Source of the DNA: Bacteroidota bacterium
GTDB lineage: Bacteria > Bacteroidota > Rhodothermia > Rhodothermales > UBA10348
Reading direction: 5' to 3'
DNA: 13,540 nt
NCBI GenBank assembly: GCA_004356385.1
Contig: SMXL01000124.1
Coordinates: 1-13,540 of the forward strand
This document shows, piece by piece, positions 7,352 through 13,540 of the stretch. Within the stretch, counting starts at the first letter, position 1, and every line of letters begins with the position of its first letter. The notes under the pieces are model-generated. The model had not been told where the DNA came from. It did no database searches and saw only the letters and a list, made by a program, of their open reading frames with translations. The position numbers and the translations under genes are program-made.

Positions 7352-7477
7352 ATGATGCTCGTATTCGAATTTTCAAGAAGGATATACGAACAACAAACGA
7401 TCAATCGTTTCTCAACAAATGGTAACAATTTTTTAGGGCACGACCCGTTAACTGTTTAGGTCACTGAATCTGATAGA
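7352..7477. other. Intergenic gap inside the sigma-factor cluster with a palindrome
   Basis: This AT-rich stretch of 126 bases separates the anti-sigma gene from the first exported coiled-coil gene. It holds a 16-base palindrome at 7395-7410 and the T-run AATTTTTTAG near 7430. I see no stable terminator, so readthrough is possible. The gap is long enough for an internal promoter, but I cannot place a convincing one. Confidence 0.4.
7395..7410. promoter_or_regulatory. 16-base palindrome, possible operator
   Basis: AAACGAT and ATCGTTT form a perfect 7-bp inverted repeat with a 2-base centre (CA). The centre is too small for a 7-bp RNA hairpin, though a 6-bp stem with a TCAA loop is possible. 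The tight symmetry favours a dimeric DNA-binding protein site. It lies 67 bases before the ATG at 7478, where it could act on an internal promoter. Confidence 0.35.
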
Positions 7478-8389
7478 ATGATGAGAAAACGTTCAAGATG
7501 GATACCGGTCGTCGCCTACGCCTGCTTTATCCTTACGCTATCACCGACGACTGCGCTCGCCCAGGAAGCGATGCACGTAGTGACGATTGAAGACGGGAAA
7601 GTTTTCATCGACGGAAAACAGGTCCCCGAAAACGAACTCCCAAAGTCGTTGAAAATCCGCAACCGAGAACTTCGCTGGAGTTTTCATGGCGATGCGCTCC
7701 TGGACCTGAATGGTACCGTCTTCCAGTTACTCGATGGAAAACTTGTCGAAGCCGACGACGATGTCGCTCGTGAGGGTCACGTTGTTGTGTTCTTTCGCGA
7801 TCCTGACGACGAGAACTCGATGGTTCGGGTCCTGTCCAGGAGTGAACCCAGTGCATTCAGAGTGCGTGCGAGGTATAAGCCCTACGGAGACGTCATGGAG
7901 AATTATATGGCCGCGTTCAGTAACAAGGCAAAAGAGTTCGACATCATTCGAAAGCAGATTGCTGAACAATCAGGAGAGCAGTCATTGATGCTTGCCGAAC
8001 AACTTCAGCTGCAGGCCGAAAATGCAGCACGTATCGCCAAAGCCTTCCCTCGCGTGGAATTCGAAAGTTACCTGAGCGGAATTCACGAACAGAATCTCAA
8101 TCTATACGGAGAACTGGTACGTGAACACGACATGGAGGCCAATACGCACCAACTTGCCATGGAGATTAGAGCATCTAGCAATGCGCGGCAGCGGAAGCGA
8201 CTTGTTGAATCGTTGAGAGAACGGCTATATGAAGCCTTCGAGCTCAAGCAAAAGAATCGAGAGAGTGAAATTGAACAACTTGCCGACCGGCTTCAGGAGT
8301 TGCGCGAAAAGCTCGGTCAACGGGCTGAACTCCGCCAACGGATTATCGAGAGCAGGCTGAAGGAGCTCCTCGGCGAACTAGATTGGTAA
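7478..8389 (+). CDS. Exported coiled-coil protein of the sigma cluster, paralog 1
   Basis: A 303-residue protein with a signal peptide (n-region MMRKRSR, hydrophobic core to about 25, site TALA|QEA after residue 28) and no further membrane span, so it is probably periplasmic. An N-terminal beta-like segment carries IEDGKVFIDGKQV (37-49) and a second DGKLVEAD (86-93). Residues 140-190 and 235-298 are charged, heptad-like helices rich in Gln, Glu, Arg and Leu, consistent with coiled coils. The C-terminus reads RQRIIESRLKELLGELDW and ends the protein. The downstream gene has the same layout and ending. I do not recognise a family. Periplasmic helical sensors such as CpxP are a loose functional analogy, without shared motifs that I can see. 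Its place after a sigma/anti-sigma pair suggests an envelope role as regulon member or signal input; that is inference. Confidence 0.82.
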   Translation: MMRKRSRWIPVVAYACFILTLSPTTALAQEAMHVVTIEDGKVFIDGKQVPENELPKSLKIRNRELRWSFHGDALLDLNGTVFQLLDGKLVEADDDVAREGHVVVFFRDPDDENSMVRVLSRSEPSAFRVRARYKPYGDVMENYMAAFSNKAKEFDIIRKQIAEQSGEQSLMLAEQLQLQAENAARIAKAFPRVEFESYLSGIHEQNLNLYGELVREHDMEANTHQLAMEIRASSNARQRKRLVESLRERLYEAFELKQKNRESEIEQLADRLQELREKLGQRAELRQRIIESRLKELLGELDW

Positions 8390-8437
8390 GCCGGAAACGC
8401 CAAGTCGATAACCGAAAAACTCATTACTGTACACACC

Positions 8438-9178
8438 ATGAACGATTTAAGCACCATGACAAAGAATTTGAGAAAGGCCGTGCGGGTGATTGGAACACTC
8501 GCTCTACTCGTCCTATTTGTTTTCCCTGCGAAGGCTCAAGACGCCAAAGAGCGTGACGTTAATCGCATCGAGGTCAAAGACGGAAAGGTTTACGTAAACG
8601 GTGAAGTAGTGAAAGAGCTCGACGACAAGGATTTACGAATCCAGTTCTCCAAAGACGGCGGTCACGGAGTTGCGTTCTTTCGAGGAAATGGAGAAGGTGG
8701 TTTTGAAAACTTGGAGATTCGGGCACCACGCGTTCTCGAGTTGATGAACAACAAGCCATTTGCCGTTTGGGAAGGCAATAACTTTCGACATGTGATGAAC
8801 GACTTCAATTTTTCATTCGATATGGAACCGCTTCATGAGAGAGTGGACTTGATTAGAAACGGCGGATTTGGGACGTTTATGGTCGGATCCGGTGGCAATA
8901 GTGAAATTCGAAAGCTGGAGAAAAAGTCTCATGAGCTCGCGCGGAATATTAGGCGGGCAGGGGACGGCGAAACTGCTGACCTCAATGAAGAACTTGAAGA
9001 TCTCGTCAATCAAATATTCGACCTGAAGCTGGAAGCCCGACAGGAACGAATCAGTAAGATTTCGGATGATCTTGAGAGTCTTCGTGAACAGGTTCAGGAG
9101 CGAAGCGCCTCACGCGATCAAATCATTCGGCGTCGTCTGAGCGAACTACGAGGTGAACAAGATACCCTAGATTGGTAA
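8438..9178 (+). CDS. Exported coiled-coil protein of the sigma cluster, paralog 2
   Basis: A 246-residue exported protein, 48 bases after paralog 1. The signal peptide ends near PAKA|QDA (residue 33), again with Gln at +1. An in-frame ATG at 8456 (residue 7) would give a shorter n-region, so the exact start is uncertain. The mature protein begins with IEVKDGKVYVNGEVV (44-58), matching IEDGKVFIDGKQV of paralog 1. A middle part rich in Gly, Asn and Phe (about 70-152) differs from its partner. Residues 154-236 form a charged coiled coil. The ending RDQIIRRRLSELRGEQDTLDW aligns with that of paralog 1. A strong terminator follows about 57 bases later. The tandem arrangement and divergent middles suggest an old duplication with specialisation. 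Function is not known to me. Confidence 0.82.
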   Translation: MNDLSTMTKNLRKAVRVIGTLALLVLFVFPAKAQDAKERDVNRIEVKDGKVYVNGEVVKELDDKDLRIQFSKDGGHGVAFFRGNGEGGFENLEIRAPRVLELMNNKPFAVWEGNNFRHVMNDFNFSFDMEPLHERVDLIRNGGFGTFMVGSGGNSEIRKLEKKSHELARNIRRAGDGETADLNEELEDLVNQIFDLKLEARQERISKISDDLESLREQVQERSASRDQIIRRRLSELRGEQDTLDW

Positions 9179-9235
9179 AGGCGCTTACCGCTTGGATTAG
9201 AAAATTTTCTTCGAATAAGTCGATGTGTGCCATCA

Positions 9236-9270
9236 GGCCCCGATGCGAATATCGCATCGGGGCCTTTTTT
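9236..9270 (+). terminator. Strong rho-independent terminator ending the sigma cluster
   Basis: GGCCCCGATGCGA (9236-9248) and TCGCATCGGGGCC (9252-9264) form a perfect 13-bp stem with a 3-base loop, followed immediately by six Ts (9265-9270). It lies 57 bases after the stop codon of paralog 2 and separates the sigma cluster from the amidase gene. Confidence 0.95.
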
Positions 9271-9464
9271 GAAGTTTCAACTTGCTCTGAACGGTCGGTT
9301 TTCAGGGCTCATTGTGCCGTTGAGGATCCCTCTTGACTCTTTTTCGAATTTATACTGTATCCGATAAGTGCCGATACTGGTCCCATTGAATCCGTGCTGA
9401 ATTCGACTCGAAATTCGAGTAGGAAAGGTTCGCGTGTGCTGTCGATCATCATCATTTGGATGTT
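9271..9464. other. Intergenic region that should hold the amidase promoter
   Basis: After the terminator there is no gene until the amidase. A TTGACT (9333-9338) and a TATACT (9351-9356) resemble sigma-70 hexamers but are only 12 bases apart, too close to work together; TATACT alone is a reasonable -10 candidate. The short inverted repeat CTCGAAATTCGAG near 9410-9420 is too small to interpret. Confidence 0.3.
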
Positions 9465-10985
9465 ATGTCAAGTCGAGCTTCTCATATTTTCTTGCGAGGA
9501 CGAAGAGTGTTAGTTCTCTTCTTTGTAATCGTACCGATATTGATGGCAGGCGGTTGGTCTGGCGGCGAAAGTGGCACCGCTCAGATAAATCGGATTTCCT
9601 TTTCTTCGGCCGGAGAGGCAGAATATCATATTCGAATTCACAGTGACCTTGAGATTCCTTGGTACAGTACGACCGACCTGGAATCAGAGGAAGGACTACG
9701 GCTCACATTGCTCAATACGCGACTCTCATCCGGCGTCGTTCTCGAAACCGCCGACTGGCCTATCCAATCCTATTCCGCGCGTGAAGAGAACGGGAAAGTA
9801 TTGTTGGACGCTATATTTGCTGTCCCGGGTGCAAAAACGATTGTACAACAGGATGTAGACAACTACGACCTGATTCTGGTTATCACTGGCGACTTTTACC
9901 GTCCGGCTGCCAAGAGTCTGTCACTCGCCGAGCTACTGTCATCATCTAGATCCGATTCGATGAATGCGGACTCTGTCACATCAGAGATGCCCGAAGACCG
10001 GCCGGATTCCATTGGTGCCTTAGCCGTGAGTGTGCCGAGCATGCCCGTGCTGAATCGTATTTCGGTGGCTGGCACCGCGGCCCTGCCCAGGAGATATGAC
10101 ATTTCAAAGGTGGAACAATCATTCAGGGAAGATTCTACAGCGGTCGAGAAGTCGGATCCTGGGTCCGTAATTAGCGACATTGATCGTCTGTTCTCCGGTG
10201 CCATGAGCAAGAACAGTCCCTCGAGTCAGAAAAGCGCGGCGGCAGACCGGCAACAAACGGATTTACCCGGCCATGAATGGCATCTGGATACGATTGTGAT
10301 AGACGCCGGGCATGGCGGGTGGGATGACGGAGCTTTCGGCTCAGGCGGTACGCTTGAGAAAAACCTCGCGCTCGCGCTGGCGAAAGAACTCGGAGCGTTG
10401 CTCAGCGAAAACCTTGGTGTCAAGGTCGTCTATACGCGAACGGATGATCGATTCATTCCGCTCGCTGAGAGGGGTCGTATCGCCAATCAGGCGGGAGGAA
10501 AGCTGTTTCTATCGATTCACGCAAACTCTTCCAAAAATCGATCGGCTAGAGGAACAGAAACCTTTTTCCTGGGAGTACACCGATCTGATTCAGCGCAGGT
10601 TGTGATGGAGCGCGAGAATGAGGTCATCAAATTGGAGCCCGATCGCGATCAGTATCGCCAGTTTACGCAGGCCTCTCTTGCTCAACAAGCGCTGGCGCAA
10701 AGTTCATTTCTGCGTCACAGCGAATCGCTCGCCGAGGCCATACAGAAGCAATTCCGAGATGGGGCCATAAGACGGGATCGTGGAGTGAAGCAGGCTGGGT
10801 TTTATGTCTTGTTTGGAGCGTCCATGCCGGCCGTATTGATCGAGTTGGGATTCCTGACAAATCCGTACGAAGAGACATTCCTCGCCTCAAGAAGCGGGCA
10901 AACAACAATGGCGAATGCTATCTTCCGAGCGGTCGAAACCTTTAAGCTCGAATACGAGAAGACGCTTCAGATTGCTTCTCAGTAG
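9465..10985 (+). CDS. Exported N-acetylmuramoyl-L-alanine amidase (Amidase_3)
   Basis: A zinc amidase that should cleave the bond between MurNAc and L-Ala of the peptide stem in the periplasm, as AmiA/B/C do in cell separation. From the ATG at 9465 it has 506 residues; a TTG at 9456 would add three. A basic n-region (SSRASHIFLRGRR) and hydrophobic core lead to a likely site at GTA|QIN. Residues about 42-145 are beta-rich and may be an AMIN-like targeting domain, though I cannot confirm it. A disordered Ser/Asp-rich linker follows. The catalytic domain (about 275-500) has all expected residues: DAGHGG with His283, LEKN with Glu298, SIHANSS with His352 and LIELGFLTN with catalytic Glu460. An insertion with EREN...EPDRDQYRQF (about 375-405), present in AmiC-type enzymes, may form the regulatory helix. 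apt follows after 24 bases. Confidence 0.93.
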   Translation: MSSRASHIFLRGRRVLVLFFVIVPILMAGGWSGGESGTAQINRISFSSAGEAEYHIRIHSDLEIPWYSTTDLESEEGLRLTLLNTRLSSGVVLETADWPIQSYSAREENGKVLLDAIFAVPGAKTIVQQDVDNYDLILVITGDFYRPAAKSLSLAELLSSSRSDSMNADSVTSEMPEDRPDSIGALAVSVPSMPVLNRISVAGTAALPRRYDISKVEQSFREDSTAVEKSDPGSVISDIDRLFSGAMSKNSPSSQKSAAADRQQTDLPGHEWHLDTIVIDAGHGGWDDGAFGSGGTLEKNLALALAKELGALLSENLGVKVVYTRTDDRFIPLAERGRIANQAGGKLFLSIHANSSKNRSARGTETFFLGVHRSDSAQVVMERENEVIKLEPDRDQYRQFTQASLAQQALAQSSFLRHSESLAEAIQKQFRDGAIRRDRGVKQAGFYVLFGASMPAVLIELGFLTNPYEETFLASRSGQTTMANAIFRAVETFKLEYEKTLQIASQ

Positions 10986-11009
10986 CGGAAATGTAGAGTT
11001 TTTGTCGTT

Positions 11010-11531
11010 ATGATGGATCGCCTCACTCAGGCCGTTCGAACCGTTCCTGATTTTCCATCTCCAGGAATTCAGTTCAAGGACATAACCCCGATTCTAGCCG
11101 ATCCGAAACTGCTTCGGTTCGCCGTCGACAGCCTCGCGGATCCATATCGAAAAGCCGGCATCACGAAGGTCATCGGAATCGAAGCGCGTGGATTCATCCT
11201 CGGCGCCATGTTGGCCGATGAACTGGATGCCGGATTTATCCCGGTACGAAAAAAAGGGAAGCTTCCCTATGCCAAGGTCGCGGAGACTTATTCTCTCGAG
11301 TACGGCACGGACACGATTGAGATGCATATCGATGCCGTACACGAATCCGACCGGGTGCTGATTCACGACGATGTGATCGCAACGGGAGGAACTGCAGCTG
11401 CAGCACATCGACTCGTGACGTCAGGAGGCGGGTCGGTCGCCGGGTACTCATTCCTGGTGGAACTCTTGGACCTGAACGGCCGTGACTTGTTGGATAACTC
11501 CCTACCGGTGCATTCCCTACTCAGATTTTAG
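11010..11531 (+). CDS. apt: Adenine phosphoribosyltransferase
   Basis: A 173-residue cytoplasmic enzyme of normal Apt length that would convert adenine and PRPP to AMP in purine salvage. The N-terminus has the typical VPDFPSPGIQFKDITPILADP, followed by IGIEARGFILGAMLADEL and FIPVRKKGKLPYAKV. The PRPP-binding motif VLIHDDVIATGGTAAAA is complete with its two adjacent Asp residues. Two ATG codons are in tandem (11010 and 11013) and either could be used. The 24-base gap after the amidase gene suggests a shared transcript. The nearest gene downstream is convergent (ridA), and I see only weak hairpins in the 72 bases between them. Confidence 0.96.
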   Translation: MMDRLTQAVRTVPDFPSPGIQFKDITPILADPKLLRFAVDSLADPYRKAGITKVIGIEARGFILGAMLADELDAGFIPVRKKGKLPYAKVAETYSLEYGTDTIEMHIDAVHESDRVLIHDDVIATGGTAAAAHRLVTSGGGSVAGYSFLVELLDLNGRDLLDNSLPVHSLLRF

Positions 11532-11603
11532 GCAATGCCGGATTAATTTGGTCCTCTCTGAATTTTCTAGAGCACCGTCTTCGCCAAATCTGGCTGATAT
11601 TTC

Positions 11604-12005
11604 TCAGCGAACCGCCGTGCAGGAAATTTCTACGCGAGCCCCTCTGGGAAGGGCTGCGACCTGAACCGCTTCTCGCGCGGGAGCATCCTCACCAAAATAT
11701 TGCGCATAAATTTCGTTGACCTGACCATAATCGTTCATATCGGTCAGATAGACCCGGCATTGGACCACATGCTCCATCTCTAGATCTGCGGCATGAAGAA
11801 GCGCTCGGAGGTTGTTCAATACCTGCTCCGCCTCGGCTTCAAGACCATCCGAGATCATATGACCGGTCGCAGGGTCAATCGCGATCTGGCCTGAACAGTA
11901 AAGAGTATCGCCCACCATTATGGCCTGGCTATACGGTCCAATGGCTGCCGGAGCACCCTTTGTCCGTATTCGGGACCGCTCGACCGATACATCTTTTCTT
12001 CCCAT
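11604..12005 (-). CDS. ridA: RidA family reactive intermediate deaminase
   Basis: A RidA/YjgF/UK114 protein that in known members hydrolyses 2-aminoacrylate and related enamines/imines released by PLP enzymes, protecting them in the cytoplasm. From the ATG at 12005 it has 133 residues, close to the family's usual 125-130. It carries GAPAAIGPYSQAI (Tyr25), LYCSGQIAIDPATG, the VVQCRVYLTDMNDYGQVNEIYAQYF block and APAREAVQVAALPRGARVEI. Arg111 in PAREAV matches the catalytic substrate-binding Arg of active RidA enzymes, and Glu126 the conserved Glu. I chose this start because GGTGGAG lies just upstream and the family motif begins here. The frame stays open to an ATG at 12113, but the extra 36 residues do not resemble the family. 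It converges on apt and diverges from the SDR gene. Confidence 0.94.
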   Translation of the reverse strand: MGRKDVSVERSRIRTKGAPAAIGPYSQAIMVGDTLYCSGQIAIDPATGHMISDGLEAEAEQVLNNLRALLHAADLEMEHVVQCRVYLTDMNDYGQVNEIYAQYFGEDAPAREAVQVAALPRGARVEISCTAVR

Positions 12006-12147
12006 CCGATTTACTCCACCGCGTATCTTTGGATTAACATCGACTGTCGCGACCTTGGTTGCGACATCCGTTTCATACACTCCTAAATTCAAGTGTACAC
12101 GGACACAACACAAGCGAATATTCTTCTAAGAACAAAGGATTCAGAGT
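12006..12147. other. Divergent promoter region between ridA and the SDR gene
   Basis: The 142 bases between the divergent starts must hold promoters for both genes. An 8-base palindrome GTGTACAC lies at 12093-12100 near the middle. AAAGGA at 12134-12139, about nine bases before the ATG at 12148, is a plausible ribosome binding site for the SDR gene. I could not assign -35/-10 pairs with confidence on either strand. Confidence 0.3.
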
Positions 12148-12948
12148 ATGGATTTCGGACTAGAGGGCGCTTCCGCGTTCGTCGCAGGCGCAAGTAGCGG
12201 CCTCGGTAAAGCGATTGCTGCGGAGTTGGTGAAAGAGGGGTGTAATGTGGCGATCTGCTCGAGAGACCACGCTCGAGTTGAAGCGGCTGCCGAGGAGCTC
12301 GGTCCATTGGGAAAAGGTCGTGCGTTCCCAGTCGTTTGTGATGTGACGGATGAGACGGAAATTCAGTCTGCTCTTAAGCAAGCAGCGGAAACGCTTGACG
12401 GGCTCAATATCCTGGTCACCAATGCTGGCGGTCCCCCGTCGGGCTTCGTGGATGATTTCGACGCCAACGCATGGCGCGAGTCACTGGAATTGAATTTAAT
12501 GAGTACGATCAATTTGTCGCGACATGCGCTGCCCTATCTTCGAGCCGCTGCAAAAGACAGCTTCGCGTCGATCCTGATGATCACCTCATTAACGTCAAAA
12601 CAGCCGGTTCCCAGTCTGTATTTGTCCAACGTGTCGAGAGCGGGGGTACAGGGATTCGCCAAAAGCCTATCGGAAGAACTGGGGCCTGAGGGAATAACCG
12701 TCAACACGATTCTGCCGGGCTACACGCGAACGAATCGACTTCGTCAGTTATCCAACGAGCAGAGTAAACGGTCTGGCCAGTCTATCGAGGAAATCGAAGC
12801 CGAATGGGGTCAAAACTGCGCCCTTAGAAGGATCGGTACGGAGTCGGAGTTTGCCGCGGCGGCCACTTTTCTTCTGAGCCGCAGAGCAAGTTATATAACG
12901 GGCATCGCGCTTTCAGTGGATGGCGGGGCAGTAAAGTCGTTGCTTTAG
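12148..12948 (+). CDS. SDR family protein with replaced catalytic motif
   Basis: A 266-residue short-chain dehydrogenase/reductase fold protein. The Rossmann dinucleotide motif GASSGLG is intact (Gly14, Gly18, Gly20), and a VTNAGGPP segment and LNLMSTINL helix match the classical SDR pattern. Ser147 (MITSLTS) aligns with the catalytic Ser. At the YxxxK position the sequence reads SNVSR: Ser160 replaces Tyr and Arg164 replaces Lys, with Tyr158 two residues earlier. The rest (AGVQGFAKSLSEELGPEGITVNTILPGYTRTNRL and ITGIALSVDGGAVKSLL) is normal. This LSNxxRxG pattern fits a known subgroup of 3-ketoacyl reductase-like SDRs that lack a perfect catalytic tetrad (I believe cd05344). The substrate is unknown, and the protein may bind NAD(P) without classical dehydrogenase activity. 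The next gene starts two bases after the stop, so they are probably translated from one mRNA. Confidence 0.92.
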   Translation: MDFGLEGASAFVAGASSGLGKAIAAELVKEGCNVAICSRDHARVEAAAEELGPLGKGRAFPVVCDVTDETEIQSALKQAAETLDGLNILVTNAGGPPSGFVDDFDANAWRESLELNLMSTINLSRHALPYLRAAAKDSFASILMITSLTSKQPVPSLYLSNVSRAGVQGFAKSLSEELGPEGITVNTILPGYTRTNRLRQLSNEQSKRSGQSIEEIEAEWGQNCALRRIGTESEFAAAATFLLSRRASYITGIALSVDGGAVKSLL

Positions 12949-12950
12949 GT

Positions 12951-13540
12951 ATGCGGGCACTCCTGATATTTTCGCTTGTAGCTTTCTCGCTTCCGTTGAG
13001 CCCATTCCAGGCGTGGGCACAGATTGGAGCACCTTCTGAGCAACCGTTCATTCTGATACTCGGAATCGGACAGGATGCCGGCGTTCCGCAATCGGGCGAT
13101 CATACTCACCCCGGATGGACTGACCCGGAATCTGCCCATCTGGCCACCAGTCTTGGATTGGTTGATCCCGCTTCAGGAAAGAAATGGATGTTTGAAGCCA
13201 GTCCGGATTTTCGACGACAGTGGTACATGCTTGAGCAGACAGAACCGTCATCGGGCCAACTGACCCCTGAAGGAATTTTTCTAACCCACGCCCACATCGG
13301 ACACTATACAGGACTCATGTTTCTGGGGCACGAATCCATAGGAGCGTCGAATGTATCGGTCTACGCCATGCCCCTCATGGCCGACTTTCTGGAGCTCAAC
13401 GGTCCCTGGGATCAGCTCGTCCGTCTTCAAAACATCCGGATGCGGCGCATGGGCGAAAACATTCCTGTGCGACTCACCAACCAGATTCAGGTGATTCCGT
13501 TTATCGTTCCCCACCGTCAGGAATACGCCGAAGTGGTGGG
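12951..13540 (+). CDS. Exported PqqB-like metallo-beta-lactamase-fold protein, 3' end beyond window
   Basis: The frame is open from an ATG at 12951 to the right edge (196 complete codons). A signal peptide is evident (LLIFSLVAFSLPL, site near AWA|QIG after residue 23), again leaving Gln first. The mature part starts with FILILGIGQDAGVPQSG, as in PqqB-like MBL proteins, then LATSLGLVDPASGKKWMFEASPDFR. The metal-site motif is HAHIGH (His113, His115, His118), with Gly117 where most MBL hydrolases have Asp. VPHRQEY (His188) may supply a further ligand. PqqB acts in PQQ biosynthesis, but no other pqq gene is visible, and exported relatives may be hydrolases of unknown substrate. The start lies two bases after the SDR stop, suggesting translational coupling. 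Confidence 0.87.
   Translation, partial: MRALLIFSLVAFSLPLSPFQAWAQIGAPSEQPFILILGIGQDAGVPQSGDHTHPGWTDPESAHLATSLGLVDPASGKKWMFEASPDFRRQWYMLEQTEPSSGQLTPEGIFLTHAHIGHYTGLMFLGHESIGASNVSVYAMPLMADFLELNGPWDQLVRLQNIRMRRMGENIPVRLTNQIQVIPFIVPHRQEYAEVV

Noticed and set aside
11532..11603. Small inverted repeats (CTCT/AGAG, GCCA/TGGC) between apt and ridA
   Set aside because: The stems are only four base pairs with no T-tract, too weak for a bidirectional terminator.
12006..12113. N-terminal extension of RidA by 36 residues to an upstream ATG
   Set aside because: RidA proteins are about 125-130 residues and their motif begins after the ATG at 12005, which has a GGTGGAG ribosome binding site; the extension has no family features.

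Overview
The window (about 50% GC, dense, mostly plus strand) looks like chromosomal DNA of a free-living Gram-negative bacterium in or near Bacteroidota, most likely a Rhodothermota/Balneolota-type lineage. Three things suggest this: weak Shine-Dalgarno sequences, the style of the MltD-like and Amidase_3 proteins, and signal peptides that mostly leave Gln at the mature N-terminus (the Bacteroidetes 'Q-rule'). The lineage is inferred; there is no rRNA or other marker gene. I see no mobile element, CRISPR array, tRNA or rRNA.

Layout. Left edge, minus strand: the start of an exported protein of unknown function, preceded by a leader of small hairpins ending in a terminator-like hairpin with a T-tract. 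Bases 649-3538, plus strand: a cytoplasmic protein of unknown function with low-complexity repeats, then a propionyl/acyl-CoA carboxylase carboxyltransferase subunit. Bases 3699-5849: an exported MltD-like lytic transglycosylase with four LysM domains.

Bases 6044-9270 form the most interesting unit: an ECF sigma factor, a single-span membrane protein that is probably its anti-sigma factor, and two exported coiled-coil proteins. These two share an N-terminal DGKV(F/Y)(I/V)(D/N)G motif and a C-terminus of the form RxxIIxxRLxEL-G...LDW. A perfect 13-bp-stem terminator closes the unit. I read it as a self-contained envelope-sensing regulon whose effectors are undescribed as far as I can tell.

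After the terminator come an exported N-acetylmuramoyl-L-alanine amidase and, 24 bases later, adenine phosphoribosyltransferase (apt). A minus-strand RidA-family deaminase converges on apt. Divergent from it is an SDR-family protein whose YxxxK catalytic motif is replaced, followed two bases later by the start of an exported PqqB-like metallo-beta-lactamase-fold protein that runs off the right edge.

Common thread: the middle of the window (3699-10985) concerns the cell envelope, with two peptidoglycan hydrolases flanking a sigma/anti-sigma cassette. The rest is metabolic (acyl-CoA carboxylation, purine salvage, reactive enamine removal).
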